Positions 1 through 8,000 of a stretch of DNA of 64,000 bases are shown here, one piece after another. The stretch is from FACHB-T130 sp042747725 (lineage in GTDB: Bacteria > Cyanobacteriota > Cyanobacteriia > Cyanobacteriales > FACHB-T130). Position numbers and translations under genes: made by a program. Every line of letters starts with the position of its first letter. Position 1 is the stretch's first letter. Location: contig NZ_JBHZGO010000110.1 of assembly GCF_042747725.1 (NCBI RefSeq), positions 251,994 to 315,993 of the forward strand, read 5' to 3'. The notes under the pieces were generated by a model that searched no databases, was not told the origin of the DNA, and saw only the letters and a list, made by a program, of their open reading frames with translations.

Positions 1-1053
1 ATTGGGATCGAATTCTTCTTCGGTAAGCCAAGGCAACGAGTAGTAAGGGAAGTATCGAGATCCTGGCTTCGCTTTTTCCCCCTCTTTATTTTTATTGATA
101 CCACGGGCAAAAGGAACGATGGTGACGTGAGGAATCGTTGCCATAATTACATGGCGAGCGCGGATTTGCTTAACTTCCTCAACTAACTTGTCCAGTTCAG
201 CCTTAAAGTGAATTGGACGCCAGACAGTATAGCGATCGTTGACCGCCATATCGTCATAACCTTCAGCGCTCCAAGCCGCCTTGAATGTCAGAATACTACC
301 CAGCGCATTATTGCCACCGATGACAACAACCAGCGTTTCAATGCCGTCTCCATCGCCAGTTTCTTGCATCCCCTCAGCACCCAGTGCTGCTGCCGCTTGC
401 AGTGGTGTCAGCGCGTTGCCTTGTGCATCTCGTGCCGAATTCAAAACTCGGATGGCAGCGCGTTCGTTATGATACTCGACAACCTGCCGGAGATAATCGT
501 CTTTAGGCGGATTTTTCCGAATGATGTCTAGGCAAATGTCCGCAGTGCGCGACAGGGTATTCCGCAAATCCCACCCATAGACTGCCAGGTTGTGATTAAT
601 CCCTCGTTGAATTGGGAAGCGGGAGCCTGCGTCACGTTCCCAATAATCTTCTACATCGTCCATGTAGCGGCGGATAAACAACAGCGCCGGGGCGAAATCC
701 AACCAGTTGATGTCGCCAAACTCCCGATCGAGTTGTCGAGCCAGATTTTCTAGGTTGAGCGGAAACCCATCTCTTGGCCCTTCGTAGGTGGGATAACGCA
801 TCTGGTGAGACCAGCCCATTTCCTTGGCAATCATCATGGGATAGGAGAGGCTAGTATTAAAGATTGCCCCACTTTGAAAGCCGTGTGAGAGAGAGTCCCC
901 AATCGTGACCAGCCGATGCTGGGGAGTGCCTTGTCTATTCACTTCAACGGAAATGCCCAGGCTGGGGTCTGTAATGGGTTCTCGCGCCTGTGCCTGAATT
1001 ATTACATCGTCTGGCGTGCGATCGCGCATCCGAGATTTTCCAGAGTCTGCCAT
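1..1053 (-). CDS. GDSL/SGNH-family lipase or esterase, partial at left edge
   Basis: The reading frame is open for 351 codons from an ATG at 1053 down to base 1, so the C-terminus lies outside the window. A ribosome site (AGGAGA) sits just upstream of the ATG. The block-I motif GDSLSHG appears near residue 52, with the nucleophilic serine in GDSL. A later stretch, LVVVIGGNNALGS near residue 245, corresponds to the GxND block, although here it reads GGNN rather than GGND. This is the standard order of SGNH hydrolases, which cleave ester bonds of lipids or acylated polymers. No signal peptide is seen at the N-terminus. The substrate is unknown. The catalytic Asp-His block would be in the missing part. 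Family call is firm, specificity is not. Confidence 0.75.
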   Translation of the reverse strand, partial: MADSGKSRMRDRTPDDVIIQAQAREPITDPSLGISVEVNRQGTPQHRLVTIGDSLSHGFQSGAIFNTSLSYPMMIAKEMGWSHQMRYPTYEGPRDGFPLNLENLARQLDREFGDINWLDFAPALLFIRRYMDDVEDYWERDAGSRFPIQRGINHNLAVYGWDLRNTLSRTADICLDIIRKNPPKDDYLRQVVEYHNERAAIRVLNSARDAQGNALTPLQAAAALGAEGMQETGDGDGIETLVVVIGGNNALGSILTFKAAWSAEGYDDMAVNDRYTVWRPIHFKAELDKLVEEVKQIRARHVIMATIPHVTIVPFARGINKNKEGEKAKPGSRYFPYYSLPWLTEEEFDPN

Positions 1054-1355
1054 AAAGTCTCCTGATTAAAAAAGCGAACATCAGTTACCGGATGATCCAC
1101 AACCGATGAGATAAAATCCGGAATTCATATTAGTTCTCTTTCGATTTTTTCCTGATAAATCAGCAACGGTTTCAAATTAGCCGGTAGAATCTCTAAGATG
1201 ATAAGATTCAATTAAATATTGTAGCAATTTGTAACAATATTTTATTTGAAAACTGGACAGTAGATTAGGTAGAGGTTTTACTAGAAAAGCTGCCTCAAAT
1301 TTGAGAAAATTTACTTTGACAGAAAAGCCAGCTCCTGAACTAACCACTAATTATC
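1054..1355. other. AT-rich intergenic region
   Basis: This is the upstream region of the GDSL gene on the minus strand. I see no gene, tRNA or strong hairpin in it. It probably holds the promoter of the GDSL gene. Confidence 0.5.
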
Positions 1356-1535
1356 ATGAAGTATGGAATTGATATCGGACATAATGTGCCTCCTGATACT
1401 GGAGCCAAAGGATTACACAGGAAGATGGAAGTAAGAACTAAAGTTATATCATTGAAATCTCTTGGGCATCAAGTTATAGAATGTAAGCTGTATCGCGCCA
1501 GTAGTGTAACTCTCAGTAACTGCGTTTTCTGTTAG
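1356..1535 (+). pseudogene. Remnant of an N-acetylmuramoyl-L-alanine amidase N-terminus
   Basis: A 59-codon frame begins MKYGIDIGHNVPPDTGAKG and continues to KVISLKSLGHQVIECKLYRASS before ending in a TAG. The opening resembles the start of cyanobacterial Amidase_3-type proteins, in which the His of GHN is a zinc ligand. The rest of the catalytic domain, including the second His and the Glu, is absent, so this is a truncated remnant. It lies about 90 bp before a peptidoglycan-binding M15-type protein on the same strand, which suggests that a cell-wall hydrolase pair decayed here. Identification rests on recalled family sequence, not on a search. Confidence 0.55.
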
Positions 1536-1627
1536 CGTTAAAACAGCCCAAAAGCTAGACTTGATCAATGGCTTTCTCTAGGCTAATTAACGAAGAAACT
1601 TAGCAATATTCAATTTAGGTGAAATCT

Positions 1628-2701
1628 ATGGCTTTTAATATCACTGCGCTGAAATTGCCCACACTCAAAATCGGCTCTAATGGAGCGGCAGTTAGTGCTT
1701 GGCAACGCTTTTTAAAAGAAGCTGATTATCCGATAGGAACTGTTGATGGAGACTTTGGCAAGATCAGCGATATAGCTACCCGCAGTTATCAGCAAAGAAA
1801 TAACTTGCCGGTCAATGGAGTTGTGGATAATACCACCTACACCAAAGCTTTGAGCGACGGTTTTATTTATAAAGTTCCGAATCTTACGGCGGCACTTTTG
1901 CTCGCTTATCTGCGCTTTGGTGAGGCAGAGGTTAAAGATTTACAAAAGAGCTTGAATACAATATTGGTTCCAGACTTAACAGTAGATGGAGACTTTGGAG
2001 CTAGAAGTAACCAAGGGTTAGCCCAAGCTTATTTGCAAAGGGATGTGCGCTTGCGTGGTGAATTGGAGGATCTACTTTCTGCAACTACTAAGCAGAAATT
2101 AGGCGCAGATTTTATTCCAGCAATAGATATCCTGAACGCCTATGCCAAAAGAATTAGATTTCGCCTGAGTGGCCCGCATTGGTATGAAAGCTTTCCGACT
2201 AGCCGCTCGATTTCTGATTTAGCTTCACCTTTCCGAGAAAAAGTCACAGCTTTTCAAAAAGCTTTAATTGATGCGGGGGCCCAAACCGTTATCGCCGCTA
2301 CCTATCGACCTCCGCAACGAGCCTACATGATGCACTATTCGGCTAGAATTAGTCGAGGAGAAATTAGAGCAGAAAATGTGCCAAACATGGCGGGAGTTGA
2401 CATTGAATGGGTACATTATACGAACGCTGTATCCGTGCAAGCCGCACAACTGATGGTGGATGAATTCGGGATTGGTGGTAATCCGGTTGCTCTAAAATCT
2501 CGCCATACTGAAAGGCTAGCCATCGATTGGAACATTACCTGGGAAGGAATTATGAAAATTAAAAAGAGAGATGGCACTATTGTTAATATTGGCGCTCCCA
2601 CGAATGGTGCCAACAATACGGCTCTCTATAGTGTGGGTGCATCTTATGGTGTATTTAAGCTAGCAAATGACCCGCCTCACTGGTCAGTTGATGGTCGCTA
2701 A
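1628..2701 (+). CDS. Peptidoglycan-binding protein with M15-type D-Ala/L-Ala peptidase domain
   Basis: The protein has 357 residues from ATG 1628, chosen because AGGTGA lies 5-6 bases upstream; a GTG at 1619 is an in-frame alternative. Residues about 13-75 and 95-145 are two PG_binding_1-like units, each with a VDGDFG motif. The C-terminal part carries the M15 zinc signature: SRHTERLAID supplies His293 and Asp300, and DPPHW supplies His351. Asp348 stands three residues before His351, where many M15 members have Glu; phage-endolysin-type M15 peptidases use Asp at this place. The Gly of the usual SxHxxGxAxD is replaced by Arg. There is no obvious signal peptide. It probably cleaves peptide cross-bridges of peptidoglycan. 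The phage-like composition and the decayed amidase upstream suggest a lysis or cell-wall remodelling origin, which is inference. Confidence 0.7.
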   Translation: MAFNITALKLPTLKIGSNGAAVSAWQRFLKEADYPIGTVDGDFGKISDIATRSYQQRNNLPVNGVVDNTTYTKALSDGFIYKVPNLTAALLLAYLRFGEAEVKDLQKSLNTILVPDLTVDGDFGARSNQGLAQAYLQRDVRLRGELEDLLSATTKQKLGADFIPAIDILNAYAKRIRFRLSGPHWYESFPTSRSISDLASPFREKVTAFQKALIDAGAQTVIAATYRPPQRAYMMHYSARISRGEIRAENVPNMAGVDIEWVHYTNAVSVQAAQLMVDEFGIGGNPVALKSRHTERLAIDWNITWEGIMKIKKRDGTIVNIGAPTNGANNTALYSVGASYGVFKLANDPPHWSVDGR

Positions 2702-2708
2702 GGCTTAC

Positions 2709-2820
2709 TATAGCAATCCTCAATGAAGGCGAGATCCTAAGGCAACTTTTACGAAGTCGGGGATCTGAACCGCTGGTATCTCGCAAATCAAATAGGATTG
2801 CTATACCTATTTGATTTGCG
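2709..2820. repeat. Inverted-repeat element with TATAGCAATCC ends and a 15-bp hairpin
   Basis: TATAGCAATCC at 2709-2719 is repeated in inverse at 2795-2805. Around the right copy lies a perfect 15-bp hairpin: CGCAAATCAAATAGG at 2782-2796 and its complement at 2806-2820, with a 9-base loop. The same 11-bp end appears at 2942-2952, 15030-15040 and 15220-15230. The element directly follows the M15-type gene and may act as its terminator, although no T-run follows. Confidence 0.6.
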
Positions 2821-2827
2821 AACCCCT

Positions 2828-2909
2828 GTAGAGACGCGATTAATCGTAGAGACGCGATTAATCGTAGAGACGCGATTAATCGTAGAGACGCGATTAATCG
2901 CGTCTCTAC
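2828..2909. repeat. Four tandem copies of an 18-bp unit ending in a 28-bp palindrome
   Basis: GTAGAGACGCGATTAATC is repeated four times without change (2828-2845, 2846-2863, 2864-2881, 2882-2899). The last copy runs into GCGTCTCTAC (2900-2909), so 2882-2909 is a perfect palindrome. A degenerate relative lies at about 2971-2998 and another at 30476-30503. This matches the small palindromic repeats common in cyanobacterial intergenic DNA. The rest of 2702-3104 holds no gene. Confidence 0.85.
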
Positions 2910-3104
2910 ACTAAGGCGAATACTCGCGCACAACTCAAATAGGATTGCTATATCATTTTTGAGTTTAGATTGTAGAGACGCGATTTATTGTGTCTCTATT
3001 TATAGGTAGTTGCAGAAATTTAAATCGGGCAATGGTAAAGCAAAATGGTATGAAAACAAAAGGTAAACTTTGCTGATTGCCAAACATCTACCCAACTGAT
3101 AGCT

Positions 3105-3551
3105 ATGCAACTTCAAAGATTTGACCTCAGCGCGGTCATTATCCGCACTACAGCGATCGCTCTACTGACATTAATGGCTGGCTGTTCATCCGATCCGCTT
3201 GCAGAATCAGCACTCCAGCCAACCCAATCCTCCAATCGCGCGATCGCTACTACGGCAGAAGTGGGTTTAGCACGCCACTTGAAACGCATCAAAGCCAAAT
3301 TTTACGGCGCATATTGGTGCCCTTACTGCACAAAACAGAAAGAAATGTTTCCAAAAGAGGCACTTAGCTATATAAACTACATTGAGTGCGATGCTAATGG
3401 TAAAAATCCGCGTCCAGACCTGTGCAGCAAGGCAAAAGTCAAAGGCTTTCCCACCTGGGAAATTAAGGGTCGGCGTTACTCAGGTCTGCTTTCTTTAGAA
3501 GAACTCGCCGAGCTATCCGAGTATAAAGGCGATCGCAACTTCCAAAACTGA
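3105..3551 (+). CDS. Thioredoxin-fold lipoprotein (VKOR-partner type)
   Basis: This 148-residue protein starts with a hydrophobic segment ending in a lipobox (LMAGC, Cys about residue 27), so it should be lipid-anchored on the periplasmic or thylakoid-lumen side. The mature part contains YGAYWCPYCTKQKEMF, a CxxC redox site near residues 72-75, followed by further cysteines (IECDANG, DLCSKAK) and the cis-Pro motif GFPTW. The motif context is very like the C-terminal thioredoxin domain fused to VKOR in cyanobacteria and plants, so the likely role is disulfide exchange with a VKOR-type oxidase. No VKOR gene is in the window. It is flanked by repeats on both sides and appears monocistronic. Confidence 0.75.
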   Translation: MQLQRFDLSAVIIRTTAIALLTLMAGCSSDPLAESALQPTQSSNRAIATTAEVGLARHLKRIKAKFYGAYWCPYCTKQKEMFPKEALSYINYIECDANGKNPRPDLCSKAKVKGFPTWEIKGRRYSGLLSLEELAELSEYKGDRNFQN

Positions 3552-3556
3552 ATTTG

Positions 3557-3647
3557 CAGGACTTACGCAACATCACCACATTTGGGGGCAACCACAGGGG
3601 GATTGCCCCTACAAAACACTATATTTATAAGCTTTGCGTAAGTCCTG
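3557..3647. mobile_element. 91-bp MITE-like element with perfect 14-bp inverted ends
   Basis: CAGGACTTACGCAA at 3557-3570 is the exact inverse complement of 3634-3647. The interior has no coding capacity and contains a nested GC-rich inverted motif around GGGGCAACC and GATTGCCCC. A diverged partial copy in the opposite orientation begins at 63806. Terminal inverted repeats, small size and multiple copies fit a non-autonomous transposable element. No flanking target duplication was established. Confidence 0.65.
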
Positions 3648-3711
3648 ATTTGATGACACGCACCAAACGCTTCGCTCAAATGAACAATGCCATACCCCTA
3701 CAATGGTTTCT

Positions 3712-4707
3712 TCATTGTGGCTGCACAACGGCTGGAGAGGGAATCGGTTCTGCTTGTCCGGCTTGTACTAGAGCTTGATAAATTGCAGCAGCTACCTCAG
3801 CACGAGTCGCAGCCTGATTCGGTTTGAGCAAGTTTTGATTCGGATAGTTAATCACAAGACCGGCTGCCGTAGACGCTGCTACACCTTTTGTCGCATACTG
3901 AGGAATCTGATTGGTATCTTGATAAGTCTGTAAAACTTTAGCAGGATCGGACGGCGGTTTAAGCCCTAAGCCGCTGGCAAGGGCAACCAAAACTTGCGCT
4001 CTAGGAATTTCTTGGTTTGGTAGAAACTGATTTCCCGGATATCCTTTTAAAAAACCCGTTGCCACAGCTTGCTTGATTCCTGGTTCAGCCCAGTACCCAG
4101 AGGGGACATCTTTAAAGTTCAAAGCATTCTGAGCCGGTTTTTGACCAAAAGCTTTCCGCAACGGAGCCGTAAATTCCGCCCTCGTGATCGGTTGATCGGG
4201 GCGAAAAGTGCCATCGGTGAAACCCGCGAGGATGTTGCGCTCAACCAGCGCTTGAATGTAAGGACGCGCCCAGTAATTATCGGGAATATCGGAAAAGTTG
4301 ATCGCTTTAGCTGGCGCAGAAGGCGCGGCTACTGTGGCGGGGGCGACTGACGGCGCTGGGGCGGAAGGCGCGGGTACTGGTACGGGAATAATCGGGATGC
4401 CTCTCGATACCGTGTTTGGCTCGTCCGGTATGAGTAGCGTTCGGTTTGGGTCGTTCGTTGAAGCAGGTGTCGGAACCGTTTGTTGGGTGGGCGATTCTCC
4501 TGGTATCACCGTTGGTAGCGGCGCTGCTGGCGTTGGACTCGCTGTGGCGTCAGGAGTCGGAAATCCGGTCAAATTCAACCCTGGCTCCCTTCTACCTATC
4601 GACCAGAAGAAAATCGTGCCAATCACGCTGAAGGCAACAACAATGCCAATCAAATCATCAAAGCCAAGCCGAGAGGAACGTGGATCGGGGGGAGGTGAAT
4701 TTGTCAT
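3712..4707 (-). CDS. S-layer-homology (SLH) domain protein with N-terminal membrane anchor
   Basis: The 331-residue protein begins with a short cytoplasmic stretch and one membrane segment (residues about 18-36, LIGIVVAFSVIGTIFFWSIG), then a Pro/Ala/Thr-rich linker to about residue 140. Three SLH units follow: FSDIPDNYWARPYIQAL...GFTDGTFRPDQPITRAEF, FKDVPSGYWAEPGIKQAV...GYPGNQFLPNQEIPRAQ and a shorter third ending KPNQAATRAEVAAAIYQAL. SLH domains bind cell-wall polysaccharide, so this is probably an inner-membrane protein reaching to the peptidoglycan layer. It is divergent from the topoisomerase gene, with 96 bp between the two start codons. Similar proteins are common in cyanobacteria but have no assigned function. 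Confidence 0.85.
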   Translation of the reverse strand: MTNSPPPDPRSSRLGFDDLIGIVVAFSVIGTIFFWSIGRREPGLNLTGFPTPDATASPTPAAPLPTVIPGESPTQQTVPTPASTNDPNRTLLIPDEPNTVSRGIPIIPVPVPAPSAPAPSVAPATVAAPSAPAKAINFSDIPDNYWARPYIQALVERNILAGFTDGTFRPDQPITRAEFTAPLRKAFGQKPAQNALNFKDVPSGYWAEPGIKQAVATGFLKGYPGNQFLPNQEIPRAQVLVALASGLGLKPPSDPAKVLQTYQDTNQIPQYATKGVAASTAAGLVINYPNQNLLKPNQAATRAEVAAAIYQALVQAGQAEPIPSPAVVQPQ

Positions 4708-4803
4708 TTACCTGAGTTCATGCAGCAAGTAGCTTATACCCTAAAATGCCTTGCTAAGTCATCCTTCTTAAAGCAAGAATTAAAAATTTTTGGAGGACAG
4801 AGT

Positions 4804-6990
4804 ATGAAACTTGTTTTGATAGAAAGTCCTGGCAAACGGCAGAAATGGCAGAAAAGCCTTGGTTCTGGCTACCGAGTAATGGCAAGCGTGGGTCATGTTG
4901 TTGAGCTGGCTAAAGACGGGGAAGATGCACTGGGATTTGACCTATCAGGCGATCGCGTTACTTGTCGATTTGTCCCTCGTGGCGACCGAGGCAAAAAGGT
5001 TCTCACAGAACTGAAACAAGCCGTCAAATCAGCAACCGAAGTGATATTTGCAACAGACCCAGACCGGGAAGGCGAGGTAATTTCTTGGCATCTAGCACGA
5101 GAACTCAAAGTTAAGAATCCCCGGCGAGTGGTGACGAGCGAGATTACAGAAACTGCGATTAAAAAAGCTATTAACAAACCCCGTCCCCTTGACCAGAATC
5201 TAGTAGATGCAGCTCTTTTGAGGACGTGTCTCGACAAGCTCGTTGGCTTCAGAGGCTCCCCTCTAGTTTGGTCGCTCAAAAACGGAGCCAAGTCAGTCGG
5301 TCGGGTTCAAAGCGCTACCTTGCACCTGCTATGCGATCGCGAGAGAGCGATTACAGCCTTCGTCCCTGAAGATTACTGGTCTGTTTACGTTGACTACGCC
5401 GAGGGTTTCCGAGCCTTTTATGCAGGACAAGTCAATCGCTCCGATGAGCCTGAAGTAGAGGAAACCGATGATTCTGAGTCTCCTGACCGCAAAAAAGCCG
5501 CTGAAGGAACCAGAGTGACCACACAAACTCAGGCGGATCAACTGGTGGCGACAGCTAAGAGTCATCCTCATCAGGTAGTCAGCACACAAGGTAAAGTGAG
5601 TTTCAAAAAACCACCCGCCGCATTTACCACCAGTTCCCTTCAGCAAGCAGCAGGAGCGCGTCTAAAGCTGAATCCAGAGAAGACAATGCAAGTGGCGCAA
5701 AAGCTGTACGAGCAAGGATACATCACCTATATGCGTACAGATAGCCCAACTTTATCTGAGGAGTTTTGCGCTTCGGTGCGGAAGTATCTGGAGCAAAATG
5801 ACCCAGAGAATGTCCCTGAAACGGCGACTGTTCGCAAAAGTGCAGCACTTTCCCAGGAAGCACACGAGGCAATTCGACCGACAGAGATTACCAGGCTACC
5901 ATCCGTAATTAAAGCAGAGTTAACACCAGAAGAAGCTGGGTTGTATGACTTGATCTGGCGACGAGCGATCGCTTCTCTATGCCAAGCAGCACGACTCCTG
6001 AAGACGAGAATTGTCACGAAATCTGGTAGCGTCACTTGGCAAGCTTTGGGTCAGGTGCTACAGTTTGAAGGCTATCTGCGCTACTGGCGGGATATTGGTT
6101 CAGACCAAGTGTTGCCGACTCTGAAAGAGGGACAACCGCTTACCTGTACCCATGCGGGTGCCGATCGGAAGCAGACGATGCCACCATCCCGCTATTCTGA
6201 GTCTAAGTTGGTTCAGGTGATGGAGAAACAGGGGATAGGGCGTCCTAGCACCTATGCCCCGACTGTAAAGACTTTGAAAGAGCGGGAGTATGTGGTTCTG
6301 AACAAGGGGTTGCTCGTTCCTACCCAGCTAGGGATGGAAGTTGATGAGTTTTTGGGTCGGGTGTTACCTGAGCTGATTAGTGCAGATTTTACGGCAAAGA
6401 TGGAGCGGGAATTGGATGCGATCGCTCACGGTAAGCTGGACTGGCAAAAGTATTTGACTAGCTGGAACCGCGACTATTTTGCCCCAGCGCTAAAGAAAGC
6501 CGGGGCAAAAATTCCCTCTTCTATGCCGACTGTAACGAATCAAAGTCGAGTTAACGTCACTCAACCTGTTAATGAACCCACTGATACTCGGTCTGAACTC
6601 ACTAATATTCGGTGTCCGAAATGCAAACATCCGATGACGAGGGTTTACTCGAAGTCTAAAAAACTCCAAACAGACCATTTCTTGAGCTGTGATGAGCGTA
6701 ATCATGGCTGTGGTGCTGTGATGTTTTTTAACGTGTCCACGCTAGAGTATGAATTGCCTGACTCTAAGCGCAAAAATCCGCCGCGTCCTAATACGCCTTC
6801 TCAGCATTCTTGTCCGATTTGTGGCTCTCCCTTAGAGCGTTACAAGTACAACAAAAATGGTCAAGATAAGGTGATGTTGCGCTGCTCTAACTCTAAAACC
6901 AGACAAAATAAATGTAAAGAAGTAGCATTTTTTGAGAGTAAGAAAGGTAATTGGTGGTCGCCAAAATTTGGCGAGATTGGAGCGGAGTAA
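4804..6990 (+). CDS. Type IA DNA topoisomerase (accessory TopA-like)
   Basis: The 728-residue protein starts at ATG 4804, which follows TTGGAGGACAG, a strong ribosome site, and gives the family-typical opening MKLVLIESPGK. The Toprim domain has the acidic motif DPDREGE near residue 86. The catalytic tyrosine is Tyr309 in GYITYMRTDS. GIGRPSTYAPT and the central strand-passage region follow. The C-terminus bears two four-Cys zinc-ribbon units, CPKC...CDERNHGC and CPIC...CSNSKTRQNKC. The enzyme relaxes negative supercoils by nicking one strand. It differs from the usual chromosomal TopA opening (VIVESPxKA) and has an acidic linker at about residues 217-237, so it may be a second, accessory topoisomerase; that point is inference. 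Confidence 0.85.
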   Translation: MKLVLIESPGKRQKWQKSLGSGYRVMASVGHVVELAKDGEDALGFDLSGDRVTCRFVPRGDRGKKVLTELKQAVKSATEVIFATDPDREGEVISWHLARELKVKNPRRVVTSEITETAIKKAINKPRPLDQNLVDAALLRTCLDKLVGFRGSPLVWSLKNGAKSVGRVQSATLHLLCDRERAITAFVPEDYWSVYVDYAEGFRAFYAGQVNRSDEPEVEETDDSESPDRKKAAEGTRVTTQTQADQLVATAKSHPHQVVSTQGKVSFKKPPAAFTTSSLQQAAGARLKLNPEKTMQVAQKLYEQGYITYMRTDSPTLSEEFCASVRKYLEQNDPENVPETATVRKSAALSQEAHEAIRPTEITRLPSVIKAELTPEEAGLYDLIWRRAIASLCQAARLLKTRIVTKSGSVTWQALGQVLQFEGYLRYWRDIGSDQVLPTLKEGQPLTCTHAGADRKQTMPPSRYSESKLVQVMEKQGIGRPSTYAPTVKTLKEREYVVLNKGLLVPTQLGMEVDEFLGRVLPELISADFTAKMERELDAIAHGKLDWQKYLTSWNRDYFAPALKKAGAKIPSSMPTVTNQSRVNVTQPVNEPTDTRSELTNIRCPKCKHPMTRVYSKSKKLQTDHFLSCDERNHGCGAVMFFNVSTLEYELPDSKRKNPPRPNTPSQHSCPICGSPLERYKYNKNGQDKVMLRCSNSKTRQNKCKEVAFFESKKGNWWSPKFGEIGAE

Positions 6991-7042
6991 TCCAGTAATA
7001 ATGTGTAGGCGTAACTATTGTTTGATTGCTTGATTCACAGAC

Positions 7043-7060
7043 CGTCCTGATTGAAGGACG
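7043..7060 (+). terminator. Possible hairpin downstream of topoisomerase
   Basis: CGTCCT (7043-7048) pairs with AGGACG (7055-7060) over a 6-base loop and is followed by TTGTTTG. The stem is short and the T-run weak, so this is only a candidate terminator. Confidence 0.3.
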
Positions 7061-8000
7061 TTGTTTGCTTGATGGTTTAAGAGTCTTGATTGTACGCAAT
7101 CATTAAACTCAAGTTTTCACTAAAAAATAAACGCCAAGCCAGTCCGCCAATTCCTCAGCGCGAATCGCATTTCTGCTGGAGAGACATTATAAACTACAGC
7201 ACAAATATTCACAAGAAACGGGGGCATTGCAACACTTTTGTAATTGCCCTTACACATAGCTGGAGATGAAATAGCTAGGTGTAAGCACACTTTGATTGGC
7301 GTAAGAGTTAATAACACCACATTTTTTTTCAAGTTTCTACTCATATATGACAATAAATACAGCTATTAAAACGAAAATCAACCTTATTTTTGCTGTAACA
7401 CTTACTAAGTCAAAAACTGCATTTTCTGGCTTTTCCCGTTTATTTATAAAAACGAAAATCGAAAAGCAATTTACCTAGATTTTGTAACTTTTGCAATCAG
7501 AAAATCTAAAAAACACACTTTTTTACGTTTTCAAATTTAAATTATAAAAAACTGAAACCTGTAGCTCTAGCGTACTTACGATTCTAAATTAGCAATTTTA
7601 AATACTCTAACTTTTGCTGTACCTCGGTTTTAACCCCTAAAAATTTTTTTAACTCGATCCCTTAGCTTTATACCCTGTAACCAAGGCTTGGTAAGGATTT
7701 TTGAAAAAATAAGGCTATTTTAGCATAAAAAAGGTATTGTAACAAAAATTGTTAGAATAATTAACTTGCTTCAAGGTACTGAAATTGCTATTATTTAAAT
7801 TCCTGTTTTACCCATCTCTGTGCAGCCTACAAAGCTTTTGCCCATGCTGAGAATATGGAGCTGGGTGTACCCACCCATGTAAAAATAAACAACAAACTTC
7901 CACAGGTTTAACTTGAGTGGATATACAACTACACTAAAGCGGAATAACTTGGTATCATAACCCTTTGAACCAGGAACGTCACAAGAAGTCAGGTTGAGGA
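7061..8000. other. AT-rich region upstream of the lipid-synthase locus
   Basis: About 940 bases with low GC and many A/T runs. I find no convincing gene or RNA. It presumably contains the promoter of the synthase gene at 8001, but no specific operator could be recognised. Confidence 0.5.

Noticed and set aside
2828..2909. Short regular repeats as a CRISPR array
   Set aside because: Units are 18 bp with no spacers and end in a palindrome; no cas genes are present.
7120..7353. Minus-strand frame of 77 codons in the region before the lipid synthase
   Set aside because: No family resemblance and no clear ribosome site in very AT-rich DNA.
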